From positions 94,855 to 158,854 of the forward strand of contig CALMYJ010000029.1 of assembly GCA_937873715.1 (NCBI GenBank): a stretch of 64,000 nt of DNA. Direction: 5' to 3'. The first letter of the stretch is position 1. Every line of letters starts with the position of its first letter. This DNA is from an uncultured Chitinophagaceae bacterium (GTDB lineage Bacteria; Bacteroidota; Bacteroidia; Chitinophagales; Chitinophagaceae). The position numbers were made by a program, and so were the translations under genes. A model generated the notes under the pieces. The model ran no database searches. It saw only the letters and a list, made by a program, of their open reading frames with translations, and was not told the origin of the DNA. Positions 9,022 to 18,770 of the stretch are shown here, piece by piece.

Positions 9022-9025
9022 TTAT

Positions 9026-9847
9026 CTATGCACTTACGGTCTGCCTGGTTTTAATCTCAAAATCCTTCATCGCCCCTATTTTGCCCTGCACATCAAACAT
9101 ATCCTGCGCTAACATCGTTTTCAACCGCCACAGCAGATACATATCGCCGGTAGTATGCTTTGATTTACTCAAAAACTGGTGAATTATTTTTGAAGCCTTT
9201 TGCCAATCAGGTGTGATAAACTTTTTAAGCTCGGCATCATAAAAATCATAATCCTGCTGTACCAATTTTTTACCTCCTTCCAAAAGCCTAACGCCTTTAT
9301 TTTCATTACAAAGTTTCATCCATTCATCCGGGTCTACTTCAAACTCACTCAGGGTAATTTCCCTTGCCAGTTTTTTGGCTTTTAAAAATTCTTTAGCCGG
9401 AATTTCATGCAGCCAGTTAGGATAAAAGATATTGCCCTTTTCGTTGATGAAAGGCAAATTATTGAGGTATAAAATATATACCCTGCCCTGGAACTCTTTC
9501 ATGTAATACAGCAACCAGTAATAGCCGCACACATCATGCTTATTTTGGGCAGCCCAAATCCAGGTGGTTTCCTCCGGGTTGCGGCGCATGGTGCCTACCA
9601 GTTCTGCAGCGGTTTTATAATCATCCACTTCATTGTCATCCACCCTGCCATCCAGGTCGCCACCGGCAAGCACTTCCCGCCAAAACTGTTTACGGGCTTC
9701 TATACCTTCGCCTACATACAGGTTAAGCAAAGGGCCTACCGCATAATCATCCTTTATTTGTATTACTTCACCAGCCAGTGTTTCATCCAACTCAATGGCC
9801 TGCTGCAACACTTTTACATCTGCTTCATTAAAAACTATATGAATCAT
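9026..9847 (-). CDS. DUF1835/DUF3658 domain protein
   Basis: 273 residues. The N-terminus IHIVFNEADVKVLQQAIEL with IKDDYAVGPLLNL is the recognisable DUF1835 opening. TWIWAAQNKHDVCGYYWLLYYM and the NNLPFINEKGNIFYPNWLHEI segment also match this family. The C-terminal third (DFYDAELKKFITPDWQKASKIIHQFL to the end) corresponds to DUF3658. No catalytic motif is known to me for this family, and no signal peptide or membrane segment is visible, so it is probably cytoplasmic. It lies 17 bp downstream of the methyltransferase on the same strand, most likely in one transcript, between parE and parC. Confidence 0.85.
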   Translation of the reverse strand: MIHIVFNEADVKVLQQAIELDETLAGEVIQIKDDYAVGPLLNLYVGEGIEARKQFWREVLAGGDLDGRVDDNEVDDYKTAAELVGTMRRNPEETTWIWAAQNKHDVCGYYWLLYYMKEFQGRVYILYLNNLPFINEKGNIFYPNWLHEIPAKEFLKAKKLAREITLSEFEVDPDEWMKLCNENKGVRLLEGGKKLVQQDYDFYDAELKKFITPDWQKASKIIHQFLSKSKHTTGDMYLLWRLKTMLAQDMFDVQGKIGAMKDFEIKTRQTVSA

Positions 9848-9864
9848 TTTATAACTTTTACTTT

Positions 9865-10656
9865 TTAATTTTTTTCCGGCGTTATTAAATAATATACGCA
9901 GGTTGTAAAAAAATTACGCACCCAGGGTATGGCACTAATTACACCCAGTTGCTTTTTGGGCTTCCAGCCAAATTTATACGTGTAAATAGGGTTGATGAAA
10001 TAATGCGTTTTATTTACCACTTTGTAACCCGTATCTTTTACAATCCGCTCAAAACGTTCAATGGAAATGCCGGTTTCTTTTATTTCAGCAAAACCATTTA
10101 CATCCTGCCTGCCCCATTTTAAAATCATTTTATACAGCGGCATGGGCAGCAGATGAAAATATGGCAATTTAGCCAGCCATTTTTTTGTCATCAACTGCTG
10201 GTGTCCGCCAAAGGGCATTTGCCAGGGCGGAAACCCAAAGAAAATAACGCCGCCGGGATGTAAAAAACTTTTCATCCATGCTATCAGTTTCTCTTGATCA
10301 TGGATATGCTCAATCACATCTTTTAAAACAATGATGTCGAACTTACCTTTCAACTCCTGCTCAATATCCACTTTATAAATATCTTTTGATACAAAACTGA
10401 TTGTACCCTGATGCAATTCCTGCTGCATAAACTCCCTTGCCAGCACCAGCCGGGATTCCTCTAACTCCACGCCCACTGCTACTGCACCTTTTTCAATAAA
10501 CGCTTTTAAAACACCGGCCTCGGCACAGCCTATTTCAAGCACCCTCATACCGGGAGTAACCGGCTTGTACTTTTCTACAAAAGGCACCACGTACTGCCGG
10601 GCATTATCTGCCTGCATTTGAAAGTAACGTGGTTTATCGGTATGAAATTCGTACAT
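9865..10656 (-). CDS. Class I SAM-dependent methyltransferase
   Basis: 263 residues with a Rossmann methyltransferase core: motif I VLEIGCAEAGVLKAF (about residues 39-53), acidic motif II VGVELEESRLVLA, and the motif IV region FDIIVLKDVIEHIHDQEKL. GGVIFFGFPPWQMPFGGHQQL follows the core. The pattern fits the Methyltransf_11/23 group, often acting on small molecules, lipids or O-antigen sugars. The C-terminal part (YFHLLPMPLYKMILKWG, IPWVRNFFTTCVYYLI) is hydrophobic and may associate with membrane. The substrate is unknown. It is linked by 17 bp to the DUF1835 gene. Confidence 0.85.
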   Translation of the reverse strand: MYEFHTDKPRYFQMQADNARQYVVPFVEKYKPVTPGMRVLEIGCAEAGVLKAFIEKGAVAVGVELEESRLVLAREFMQQELHQGTISFVSKDIYKVDIEQELKGKFDIIVLKDVIEHIHDQEKLIAWMKSFLHPGGVIFFGFPPWQMPFGGHQQLMTKKWLAKLPYFHLLPMPLYKMILKWGRQDVNGFAEIKETGISIERFERIVKDTGYKVVNKTHYFINPIYTYKFGWKPKKQLGVISAIPWVRNFFTTCVYYLITPEKN

Positions 10657-10660
10657 GAAG

Positions 10661-10760
10661 AAGGTTACAAAGGTTTAAGAGGTTTAAGGTTTAAGGTTTA
10701 AAAGGTTACACAGGTTTAAAACGTTTATGAAGTTTGATTAAGGATTAGGGATTAAGAGGT
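10661..10760. repeat. Low-complexity GGTTTAA repeat tract
   Basis: Irregular repeats of AGGTTTAA and GGATTAGGGATTA types fill much of the 160 bp between parE and the methyltransferase. Two CTTAAACGTTT copies follow near 10798-10828, the second running into the parE 3' end. It reads as slipped-strand simple sequence, with no gene. Confidence 0.6.
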
Positions 10761-10816
10761 TTTGATTGTTGGCTATCTGAGTTGCAACGTTCAACATCTT
10801 AAACGTTTCGAACGGC

Positions 10817-12697
10817 TTAAACGTTTTCGACTAAATCAACCTCTACTTTCAAATTATCAATAATAAAATCCTGCCTGCTGGGGGTGTTTTTGCCCATATA
10901 ATATTCCAGCAATTGCTGTATATGTGTTTCGGGCAGCATCATTACCGGCTGCAGTTTAATATCGGGGCCAATAAATTTTGCAAACTCATCCGGGCTTATT
11001 TCGCCCAATCCTTTAAACCGGGTTATCTCCGGCTTGCTGCCCAGTTTTTTTATGGCCTGTTGTTTTTCTGTTTCATCGTAGCAATAAATAGTTTCCTGCT
11101 TATTGCGTACTCTAAATAGTGGGGTATCTAAAATATACACATGCCCGTTCTTCACTAAATCAGGAAAAAACTGCAAAAAGAAAGTAAGCAGCAATAAACG
11201 GATATGCATACCATCCACATCGGCATCGGTGGCAATTACAATATTGTTATAGCGCAGGCCATCGTATCCTTCTTCAATATTTAAAGCATGTTGCAGTAAA
11301 TTAAACTCTTCATTTTCGTACACCACTTTTTTGGTAAGGCCAAAGCAGTTGAGCGGCTTTCCCCGCAGGCTAAATACGGCCTGTGTTTCCACGCTTCTTG
11401 CCTTGGTGATACTGCCGCTGGCGCTATCCCCTTCGGTAATAAAGATGGTGGTTTCTTTTTGCTTTTCGGCAATCAGGTCTTTATCCTTGCCTGTGGGTTC
11501 ATCGTTGTAATGATACTTGCAGTCACGGAGTTTTTTATTGTGCAGGTTGGCCTTTTTTGCCCTTTCGTTGGCCAGCTTGCGTATACCGCTCAGTTCTTTT
11601 CTTTCTCTTTCGCTTTGCTCAATACGCTTTTTGAGCGCTTCAGCCGTAGAGGGATTGCGATGTAAAAAATTATCCAGCTCTTTGGTTAAAAAATCACCCA
11701 CAAAATTTTTCATACTTGGGCCACCATCATACACATTCAGTGAGCCCAGTTTTGTTTTTGTCTGGCTTTCAAATACCGGCTCCTGTACCCTTACGCTTAT
11801 GGCAGCGCATATACTTCCCCGTATATCAGCCGCATCATAATCTTTTTTAAAAAACTCCCTCACTGTTTTTATAAAACCTTCCCTGAAAGCAGCAAGGTGC
11901 GTACCACCCTGTGTGGTAAACTGGCCGTTTACAAAACTGTAGTACTCTTCCCCGTAAGTATTTTCATGTGTAATAGCTACTTCAATATCCTCGCCTTTAA
12001 GGTGGATGATGGGGTAGCGTATTTCATCAGCATTGGTCTTACGCTGCAATAAATCCAGCAAACCATTTTTGCTTACATAGCGCTTGCCATTGAGGTTCAT
12101 TACCAGCCCTGCATTCAGGTAGCAGTAGTTCCAAAACTGGTTATCGAGGTATTCCTGTACAAAATGAAAGTTTTTAAAAACAGTTTCATCAGGCACAAAT
12201 GTTATCTGCGTGCCATTCTCTTCTTTGGTTGGCGCTTCTTTGTGCTCTTTGGTTAAATTACCTTTTTCAAATTCAGCTATTTTTACTTTACCATCCCTAA
12301 AGCTTTCTACTTTAAAATATGTACTCAGTGCATTTACCGCCTTGGTACCTACGCCATTAAGCCCCACACTTTTTTGAAAAGCCTTGCTGTCGTACTTGGC
12401 ACCGGTATTAATTTTACTCACCACATCCACCACTTTGCCCAGGGGAATACCACGGCCATAATCCCGTATCGTAATTTCTTTGCCGCTAATGGCCACATCC
12501 ACATGCTTGCCATAGCCCATAGTATGTTCATCAATGCAATTATCAATCACCTCCTTCAGCAAAACATAAATGCCGTCATCCGGGCTGCTGCCATCGCCTA
12601 ATTTGCCGATGTACATGCCGGGGCGCAGGCGTATATGCTCCTTCCAGTCGAGGCTCCTTATGGAGTCTTCATCGTAACGTATCTCTTTTTCTGCCAT
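10817..12697 (-). CDS. parE: DNA topoisomerase IV subunit B (ParE-type)
   Basis: The ATPase subunit paired with ParC. 626 residues, normal for ParE. The GHKL ATP site is read from [13 protein letters not shown] (catalytic Glu and Mg-binding Asn), IRDYGRGIP and [14 protein letters not shown]. The transducer includes [13 protein letters not shown] and a QTKTKLGS lysine loop. The TOPRIM domain carries [12 protein letters not shown] and [19 protein letters not shown], giving the catalytic Glu and DxD metal ligands. The C-terminal [13 protein letters not shown] block is typical of type IIA B subunits. It lacks the GyrB-like insert. The first gene of the parE-methyltransferase-DUF1835-parC direction. 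Confidence 0.95.
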   Translation of the reverse strand: MAEKEIRYDEDSIRSLDWKEHIRLRPGMYIGKLGDGSSPDDGIYVLLKEVIDNCIDEHTMGYGKHVDVAISGKEITIRDYGRGIPLGKVVDVVSKINTGAKYDSKAFQKSVGLNGVGTKAVNALSTYFKVESFRDGKVKIAEFEKGNLTKEHKEAPTKEENGTQITFVPDETVFKNFHFVQEYLDNQFWNYCYLNAGLVMNLNGKRYVSKNGLLDLLQRKTNADEIRYPIIHLKGEDIEVAITHENTYGEEYYSFVNGQFTTQGGTHLAAFREGFIKTVREFFKKDYDAADIRGSICAAISVRVQEPVFESQTKTKLGSLNVYDGGPSMKNFVGDFLTKELDNFLHRNPSTAEALKKRIEQSERERKELSGIRKLANERAKKANLHNKKLRDCKYHYNDEPTGKDKDLIAEKQKETTIFITEGDSASGSITKARSVETQAVFSLRGKPLNCFGLTKKVVYENEEFNLLQHALNIEEGYDGLRYNNIVIATDADVDGMHIRLLLLTFFLQFFPDLVKNGHVYILDTPLFRVRNKQETIYCYDETEKQQAIKKLGSKPEITRFKGLGEISPDEFAKFIGPDIKLQPVMMLPETHIQQLLEYYMGKNTPSRQDFIIDNLKVEVDLVENV

Positions 12698-12993
12698 AAA
12701 AGCGCTGCCTGTTGTTTTAAATCATGATGTACCCGGCACCTGTAGGTATTTCGGCTGCAGTGGCGTCGCACTCTTGTACTATGGGTACATTATGCAGCAT
12801 TTTTTGCAAAGCCATCTACCGGGTACCGGTTTTTACAATAGCGGCAAATATAGCCAAATGAAAAAAGAGGAAAAGTTTTGGTTTGTCAACAGTATGGGGA
12901 TAAGTACAGTACTATTTTTGAATCTATTTTAAAAGCCCGGCAAAAAGGCCATTGAGGTTAAAAAGCCTTTTTTTAAAGTAGTATTGCCATCTT
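12698..12993. other. Intergenic region upstream of parE
   Basis: 296 bp without a gene. It contains a repeat-like segment TGGCGTCGCACTCTTGTAC (12761-12779), GGTACC-type palindromic scraps (ACCGGGTACCGG near 12818-12830) and the terminator of the YitT gene. The repeat-like segment on the minus strand (GTACAAGAGTGCGACGCC) resembles the GTACAAGTGAGTGACAC start of the repeats near 38.8 kb. Confidence 0.5.
12942..12974 (-). terminator. Probable intrinsic terminator of the YitT-family gene
   Basis: A perfect 8-bp stem AAAAAGGC (12942-12949) / GCCTTTTT (12965-12972), 15-nt loop, T/A-rich arms. It lies about 20 bp past the stop codon of the minus-strand YitT gene. Confidence 0.5.
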
Positions 12994-13965
12994 TTAATGT
13001 TTCAAAGGCCTTTTTTTAATCATGCCGCCTTTCGTGTCTTTTACACTATTCATTACTACAAAGGCACCGGGTTCTATTTTTTGTATTTCTGTATTGAGTT
13101 TATTTAGTTCAAGCCTTGTAATAACGGTATAAATAATATCAACATCCTTTGTTTCATCTTTTTTGCCCGAGCCTCTTTTGCCGGCATATACGGTAACACC
13201 CCGGCCTAAGGTATTTATAATCATATAGCGTATTTCCTCGCTGTGGGAGGATACAATAGTTACGCCAATATACTCTTCGATACCTTCTACAATAAAGTCG
13301 AGCGTTTTAGAAGCAGAGAGATAAGTTATCATTGAATACAACGCAATTTCGATGGATAAAAAATAGGCGGCTGTAGCAAAGATTACCACGTTAATTACAA
13401 TAATGATATCACCGATGGTGGTAGAAAATTTACGGCTTAAAAAAATAGCCAGTACTTCTGTACCATCAATTACGGCCCCACCCCTAACCGCAAGGCCTAT
13501 GCCCGCCCCCAGGAAAAAGCCACCGAAAATGGCCACCAGCAGGTTATCGTTGGTAACATTGGGGAAGCTAACGGAGGCCACCACCAGCGCCAGCACGGCA
13601 ATGGCAATACTTGTTTTGATGGCAAAATTGCGGCCCATTACTTTATAGGCCAACAGAATGAAAGGGATGTTAACCAGTGCAATTAATAAAGAGAGCGGCG
13701 TACCCGTAACATTTGATATGAGCAGCGAAATACCGGTAGCACCGCCATCAATAAATTTATTGGTCAGCAAAAAACCTTTGAGGCCAAATGCTGCTGAAAA
13801 TATACCAGTGAGTAACAGCAGAAAATCTTTTGCCAGCCTAATTAGTGTAATTTTCAGGTCACGAAAATCTTTTGCCGCCCTGTAACTGGAATAGGGTTCA
13901 TCGGTTTGCCGCCGCTTTTCCCGTAACATTGCGTTGATAATTGCGCCTGCCCTGAACCTTGCCAT
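12994..13965 (-). CDS. YitT family membrane protein (DUF2179 C-terminal domain)
   Basis: 323 residues. A basic N-terminal tail leads to a membrane domain with about five to six hydrophobic helices. These include FLLLLTGIFSAAFGLKGFLL, SLLIALVNIPFILLAYKVM, FGGFFLGAGIGLAVRGGAVI and the family block GGAVIDGTEVLAIFLSRKF. The soluble C-terminus (GVTIVSSHSEEIRYMIINTL, GRGVTVYAGKRGSG, DVDIIYTVITRLELNKL, IEPGAFVVMNSV) is a DUF2179 domain of ACT-like fold. YitT/DUF2179 proteins are common but uncharacterised; the substrate is unknown. Its strand matches TolC, 100 bp upstream. Confidence 0.9.
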   Translation of the reverse strand: MARFRAGAIINAMLREKRRQTDEPYSSYRAAKDFRDLKITLIRLAKDFLLLLTGIFSAAFGLKGFLLTNKFIDGGATGISLLISNVTGTPLSLLIALVNIPFILLAYKVMGRNFAIKTSIAIAVLALVVASVSFPNVTNDNLLVAIFGGFFLGAGIGLAVRGGAVIDGTEVLAIFLSRKFSTTIGDIIIVINVVIFATAAYFLSIEIALYSMITYLSASKTLDFIVEGIEEYIGVTIVSSHSEEIRYMIINTLGRGVTVYAGKRGSGKKDETKDVDIIYTVITRLELNKLNTEIQKIEPGAFVVMNSVKDTKGGMIKKRPLKH

Positions 13966-14067
13966 GCTGTAGTGTTTTAGTTGATGCTGATGCGCTTAAA
14001 ATTAGCCATTTGCATCTTAAAACCCAAATACAGCAAAGTGCACCCGGTACGGCAGTGCATTTTACAT

Positions 14068-15486
14068 TTAATTCAGCCTGCCCATATAAAAATCCAGCAC
14101 TTTTTTTCGCAGCATATATTCGTAGCGCACGGCAAGCAAACTGGCATTTACCCGGTCGTAATTATTTTTGGCAATCAGGTATTCGGCAGAATGGATCACC
14201 CCATTATCAAAACGGGTGGTGGCTATCCTGAATGATTCGGCAAATGCATCGGCCTGTAGCTGTATGGCGGTGTACCGGTTATAAGTTGCATTGATATTAA
14301 TTACAGCCTGGTCAATCGCCTGGCGCAACTGTATCCTGATATTGTCGGCAATAAGCCTGAAATTTTTTTCATCATTTTTGGCCAGTCTTACCGCAGTACG
14401 GGTACGCATGGCATTAAAGATGGGTATACTTACGCTTAGGCCTATCCCCCTTGAAATATTATTTTTAAACTGGCTGCCATAGCTTATAGGATCGGCATTG
14501 TAGATGTTTTGCTTACTGATTACAGGAACATTGGCCCCATTTAACTGCACATAATCACCATTGGGTACCTCGATACTGCCTGTAACGGTGTTACGCATGG
14601 CAGCACTGGAAAAGTTGGTACTGGCACCTCCAAATAAAGTAACCGTGGGAAAGTATAAAGAAGAGGCCGCCTTTACAGCCGCAATACTGCTGTTTACCCT
14701 GAGGTTTCCGGCTTTTACGGCCGCCAGTTGCTGCATGGCGGTATGGTATACTTCGTCGGGCATTACTGCAAAGGGCTGTATGGTTTCCATAATGCCGGTT
14801 CGGTCGAAGCTGAGTGTTGTTGCGTAAGGAATGTTCATCAGTTGGGTAAGCGCCAGCACCGACGACTCAAAATTACCCTGGGCGCTGGCCAGCATCAACT
14901 GGTCGCCGGCATACTGGCCTCGCAGGTCGCTTACATTGCCCGGTGGGGTGGCTCCTTCTTTTGCCAACAGCTCCAGCCGCTCCAACTGGCCTTGCGATGT
15001 TGCCGCCTGCTGCCGGGCAAGGGTAATGGCATCCTGGTCGCTCAGCACCTGCAGGTAGGCCAGTATCACCTGAAGGGTAAGCTCATCCTTGCGCTGCTGC
15101 CATTCCAGTGTAGCGCTGTTAAAGGCCAGTTCGTTTTGCTTAATCAGGTGGCGCAGGCGCAACCCGTTGAACAGGGGTATGGCTGCCTGTACATCCATGA
15201 TGCTGGATTTTAACTGCTGGTTGATATACCCGTTGGTAAAGGGATCGATACTACGGCCGTTGTAAATACTGTAGTTGTAATTAGACTGCAACACAGGTAA
15301 CCGGTTGTTTTTTGCCTGCTGGTAATTGAGCCCTGCATTTTGCATCAATACTTCCGATTGCTGCACCCCTATATTTTGCTGCAGGGCAGTTTCGATACAA
15401 CCCTTTAAAGTGAGTTTTGCTTCCTGCCCACTGGCCGAAATGCCAGCCAGCAGCAGTATCCCGGATAAAAAAAATATACCTCTCAT
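14068..15486 (-). CDS. TolC-family outer membrane efflux protein
   Basis: 472 residues with a signal peptide (MRGIFFLSGILLLAGISASGQ). Two outer-membrane-efflux repeats follow, recognisable from LTLKGCIETALQQNIGVQQSEV, NNRLPVLQSNYNYSI, LRHLIKQNELAFNSATLEWQ and the second-repeat GIGLSVSIPIFNAMRTRTAVRLA. Long amphipathic helices (RQQAATSQGQLERLELLAKEG) match the periplasmic tunnel. It would give the outer-membrane exit duct for a tripartite ABC exporter. It follows an ABC ATPase by 33 bp on the same strand and lies about 9 kb downstream of the HlyD-type adaptor gene, so it plausibly completes that MacAB-TolC-like machine. Confidence 0.92.
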   Translation of the reverse strand: MRGIFFLSGILLLAGISASGQEAKLTLKGCIETALQQNIGVQQSEVLMQNAGLNYQQAKNNRLPVLQSNYNYSIYNGRSIDPFTNGYINQQLKSSIMDVQAAIPLFNGLRLRHLIKQNELAFNSATLEWQQRKDELTLQVILAYLQVLSDQDAITLARQQAATSQGQLERLELLAKEGATPPGNVSDLRGQYAGDQLMLASAQGNFESSVLALTQLMNIPYATTLSFDRTGIMETIQPFAVMPDEVYHTAMQQLAAVKAGNLRVNSSIAAVKAASSLYFPTVTLFGGASTNFSSAAMRNTVTGSIEVPNGDYVQLNGANVPVISKQNIYNADPISYGSQFKNNISRGIGLSVSIPIFNAMRTRTAVRLAKNDEKNFRLIADNIRIQLRQAIDQAVININATYNRYTAIQLQADAFAESFRIATTRFDNGVIHSAEYLIAKNNYDRVNASLLAVRYEYMLRKKVLDFYMGRLN

Positions 15487-15519
15487 AGTTGCTTAGGTTT
15501 ATTGCAATAGTTTTTATGA

Positions 15520-16185
15520 TTAAGTTTCTATCCGGCCATCCAGCAGGTTCACAATGTGGTTGCTGTAAGCAGCATTTTTTTCGGAGTGGGTTACCTGTAT
15601 GATGGTTACCCCGTCTTCTTTATTGAGCTGTTGAAAAAGTTGCATAATCTCTTCCCCCTGTTTGGAGTTGAGGTTGCCTGTAGGCTCATCGGCCAAAATA
15701 AGTTTGGGTTTGCTGATTAAAGCCCTGGCAATGCCTACCAGTTGCTGCTGGCCGCCGCTCAACTGTGCCGGGAACAAATCTTTTTTACCAACTATATTAA
15801 AACGGTCGAGCATATCGGCAACCAGTGCCTTGCGTTCGGTTGCTTTTACATCTTTATACAGCAAGGGCGTTTCGATGTTTTCATATACGGTAAGTTCATC
15901 AATAAGATGGTAGGCCTGGAATACAAAACCGATATACTGCTTGTACAAAGCAGAGCGTTGTTTTTCTTTTAACGCATGTACCGGTTCTTGTAAAAACCTG
16001 TACTCCCCTTCATCAAAACCATCCAGCATACCAATGATGTGCAGCAGGGTTGATTTGCCCGAACCTGAAGGCCCCATGATGGATACAAATTCGCCTTCTG
16101 CAATGCTGAGGTTAATGTCTTTAAGCAGGTAAGTGCGGTTGCCGCCGGCATTTACCCACTTAAAAATATTTTTCAACTGTATCAT
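15520..16185 (-). CDS. MacB/LolD-type ABC transporter ATPase with atypical signature and D-loop
   Basis: 221 residues. Walker A is GPSGSGKST (about 38-46), Walker B LILADEP, and the switch histidine is in VTHSEKN. The signature is [14 protein letters not shown] where the second ATPase in this locus has LSGGQQQRVAVARA. The D-loop is NLNS where NLDS is expected, so the D-loop Asp is Asn. Such changes can weaken hydrolysis but the remaining motifs are intact, so it is not a pseudogene. It lies between TolC (33 bp downstream) and the permease operon (190 bp upstream), with a terminator in between. It may have its own promoter and serve the same permeases or another set. Confidence 0.9.
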   Translation of the reverse strand: MIQLKNIFKWVNAGGNRTYLLKDINLSIAEGEFVSIMGPSGSGKSTLLHIIGMLDGFDEGEYRFLQEPVHALKEKQRSALYKQYIGFVFQAYHLIDELTVYENIETPLLYKDVKATERKALVADMLDRFNIVGKKDLFPAQLSGGQQQLVGIARALISKPKLILADEPTGNLNSKQGEEIMQLFQQLNKEDGVTIIQVTHSEKNAAYSNHIVNLLDGRIET

Positions 16186-16316
16186 ACACTTATTGTTTTT
16201 CCGGCTGATAATGCAAACTGGCTGTTATACTTTAAATCCCTGGCGGTTAGGTATTTCAACCACCGTGCCATTTACCCAAACCCTTACTGGCAAAGGATTT
16301 CAAAAACATGCATTGC

Positions 16317-16344
16317 AAAAACTGTCCGAAACCGGACAGTTTTT
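16317..16344 (-). terminator. Strong intrinsic terminator of the permease operon
   Basis: A perfect 12-bp stem AAAAACTGTCCG (16317-16328) / CGGACAGTTTTT (16333-16344) with a 4-nt AAAC loop; symmetric arms give a T-run on either strand. It lies 31 bp beyond the stop codon of the last permease gene, before the 15520-16185 ATPase gene. Confidence 0.88.
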
Positions 16345-16375
16345 GTTTGAAAGCGAACACAGAAAAACCGGCATA

Positions 16376-18760
16376 TTATTCTGTACGCAACGATTTTACG
16401 GGGTTGGCAATAGCCGCCTTTATGGCCTGGAAGCTTACGGTAAGTACGGTTATCAGTAAGGCCAGCATGCCTGCAATTACAAATACATTCCAGGATATAC
16501 TGATGCGGTAATCGTAATTAGAAAGCCAGTTGTTGAGATAATAATAGGCCACCGGTGCAGCTATGATGCAGGAAATAAGCACCAGCCCTATAAACTCGGC
16601 TGAAAGCAGTTTCCAGATATTAAAAACGCCGGCACCCAATACCTTACGGATACCTACTTCTTTGGTGCGCTGCTCTGCAACAAAACTTGCCATGCCGAAC
16701 AAGCCGAGGCAGGAAATACAAATGGCAAGCACGGCAAAATAAGATGACAACCTGCCGATCCTTTCTTCTTCTAAAAACTTTTTGCCAAAACTTTCATCTA
16801 CAAATTTGAAATCGAAAGGCACTGCAGGTACATATTTTTTCCATACCGCTTCTATTTTACTAATGGACGCTTTTGCATTTTGCTGCGGATTAAGTTTTAG
16901 TATAAGATTAAACATGCTCTCATAGTCATCGAGATGATACAATGAAGGGCGTACCGGGTAAAAGGGCGACTCCTGCATGATATCACCCACCACACCAATA
17001 ATGGTAAAGGGCTGGTTTTCCCATTTGAGTATTTTACCTATCGGGTCGGCAAAGCCCAAAAATTTTGCTGCGGCTTCATTGATGATAAAGGCTGCCGTAT
17101 CTGTTGCAAAATCTTTTGAAAAATCACGGCCCATTTTGATTTGCCAGTTTACCGTTTTGCCAAAATCATGCGACACCCTGTTATTGGGAAAATCAACTCC
17201 CAGGTTAGGGTCTTTACCCTCCCAGTCGAAACCGCCATTGGTATTCCACACCTGTGTAAGCGGACTGTTAGAAGCGGCCATACTAACAATAGCGCCGCCG
17301 TTTTTCAATTCGGTGGCAATAGCCTCAAAGTGCTGTTTAATTTCATTTTCCATCGCTACATTAATGAGGCCGTTTTTATTGTAGCCAATGGGGCGATTTT
17401 TTGCATGCTGTATTTGCCGGAACACTATGATAGTACCAATTATCAGCATTATCGAAACGGCAAACTGGGTAACCACTAATATTTTTCGGGGAATGGACGC
17501 ATACCTGCCGGCACGGAATGTACCCTTCAGCACTTTTACCGGCTGAAATGAAGACAGGTAGAATGCCGGGTAACTGCCGGCCAGCAAACCTGTAATGAAA
17601 ATGAATATAAAACTGCTTAACCAGAAAACTATATTACCCCAGGGTACCATAATTTTTTTACCAGCCACATCATTGAATAAGGGTAAAAAAAGCAGTACCA
17701 GCAGCAGGCTGAAGCAAAAGGCCAAAAACACCACCACGTACGATTCAGCAAAAAATTGCTTTACCAGTTGCAAACGAAAAGAACCGATTGCCTTTCTTAT
17801 ACCAACCTCCTTTGCTCTTTTTTCACTTCTTGCAGTAGCAAGGTTCATAAAATTGATACAGGCAAGTATGAGCACAAAAACGCCGATGATGCTAAACATT
17901 TTTACATAACGGATATTGCCGCCGGTATTTGCCCCGTTTTTAAATTCATTGTACAAATTCCATTTGCGCATGGGGTGCAAAAAAACCTGCCATTGATACC
18001 GGGCTTCTTCTTTACTGATATTATCCAGTTTTACATTCTTAATTTTTGCCGATACTTTATCCATATCGGCATTATCGGCTACCTGTACATAAGTTTGGCT
18101 AAAGTTGCTGCCCCATGGGTTTCGCATGTTGGTGGCCCAGGAGTTTTGTATCAGCCAAAGCTGCCAGGGCATCATGATTTTTAAATCTTTAAAAGAAGTA
18201 TTAGCTGGCAAATCTTCGTACACACCCGTAACTTTTACATCATAATTACGATCGAATTTTATGGTTTTATTAATAGGGTCTTCTTTACCAAAAACTGCTT
18301 CAGCAGCCGATGCTGAAAGCAAAATTGAATAAGGGTCTTTTAATCCCTGGCTTGTGCCTTTCAGCATTTTAAGCGAAAGCATATCGGGCCCATCCGGCTC
18401 AAAAAAATTACCCTCCTGTACAATATGCTTATCGCCTACCGTAAGCAGGTGACTGCCGCCCCAAGACACCTGTACCACGTATTTAAAATTACTGCCGTAT
18501 TTAGCCCTCAGCTCAGGCCCCATCAAACCCGGGTTAGACATCTGGCTTTGCCACTTGCCGTTAAAATTAGCATGCTGCATTACCTGGGCAATACGATCGT
18601 AATTTTTATGATACCTGTCGAACGACAGTTCATCATACACCCATAAACCAATGAGCATGGCAACAGCCATACCCACTGCCAGCCCGCCAATATTAATGGC
18701 GCTGTAGCCTTTGCTTTTAATAAGATTGCGCCAGGCAATTTTGAAATAGTTTTTTATCAT
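16376..18760 (-). CDS. MacB/FtsX-like ABC transporter permease (paralogue 1)
   Basis: 794 residues when started at MIKNYFKIAWRNLIKSKGYS. The longer frame adds 21 residues and overlaps the upstream permease's stop, while the other two paralogues start exactly with MIKN. Topology: N-terminal TM helix (INIGGLAVGMAVAMLIGLWVY), a large extracytoplasmic MacB_PCD domain, three TM helices with the FtsX motif ARSEKRAKEVGIRKAIGSFR, and a second half repeating the plan with a TM set and VAEQRTKEVGIRKVLGA. It ends ANPVKSLRTE. This is the duplicated MacB-like form common in Bacteroidota. Such permeases couple cytoplasmic ATP hydrolysis to periplasmic conformational work on peptides, lipoproteins or antibiotics; the substrate here is unknown. 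Last gene of the operon. Confidence 0.92.
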   Translation of the reverse strand: MIKNYFKIAWRNLIKSKGYSAINIGGLAVGMAVAMLIGLWVYDELSFDRYHKNYDRIAQVMQHANFNGKWQSQMSNPGLMGPELRAKYGSNFKYVVQVSWGGSHLLTVGDKHIVQEGNFFEPDGPDMLSLKMLKGTSQGLKDPYSILLSASAAEAVFGKEDPINKTIKFDRNYDVKVTGVYEDLPANTSFKDLKIMMPWQLWLIQNSWATNMRNPWGSNFSQTYVQVADNADMDKVSAKIKNVKLDNISKEEARYQWQVFLHPMRKWNLYNEFKNGANTGGNIRYVKMFSIIGVFVLILACINFMNLATARSEKRAKEVGIRKAIGSFRLQLVKQFFAESYVVVFLAFCFSLLLVLLFLPLFNDVAGKKIMVPWGNIVFWLSSFIFIFITGLLAGSYPAFYLSSFQPVKVLKGTFRAGRYASIPRKILVVTQFAVSIMLIIGTIIVFRQIQHAKNRPIGYNKNGLINVAMENEIKQHFEAIATELKNGGAIVSMAASNSPLTQVWNTNGGFDWEGKDPNLGVDFPNNRVSHDFGKTVNWQIKMGRDFSKDFATDTAAFIINEAAAKFLGFADPIGKILKWENQPFTIIGVVGDIMQESPFYPVRPSLYHLDDYESMFNLILKLNPQQNAKASISKIEAVWKKYVPAVPFDFKFVDESFGKKFLEEERIGRLSSYFAVLAICISCLGLFGMASFVAEQRTKEVGIRKVLGAGVFNIWKLLSAEFIGLVLISCIIAAPVAYYYLNNWLSNYDYRISISWNVFVIAGMLALLITVLTVSFQAIKAAIANPVKSLRTE

Positions 18761-18770
18761 GGCATTTAGT

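Noticed and set aside
10661..10816. RNA gene or riboswitch in the tract between parE and the methyltransferase
   Set aside because: The sequence is simple GGTTTAA-type repetition without a stable or recognisable fold.
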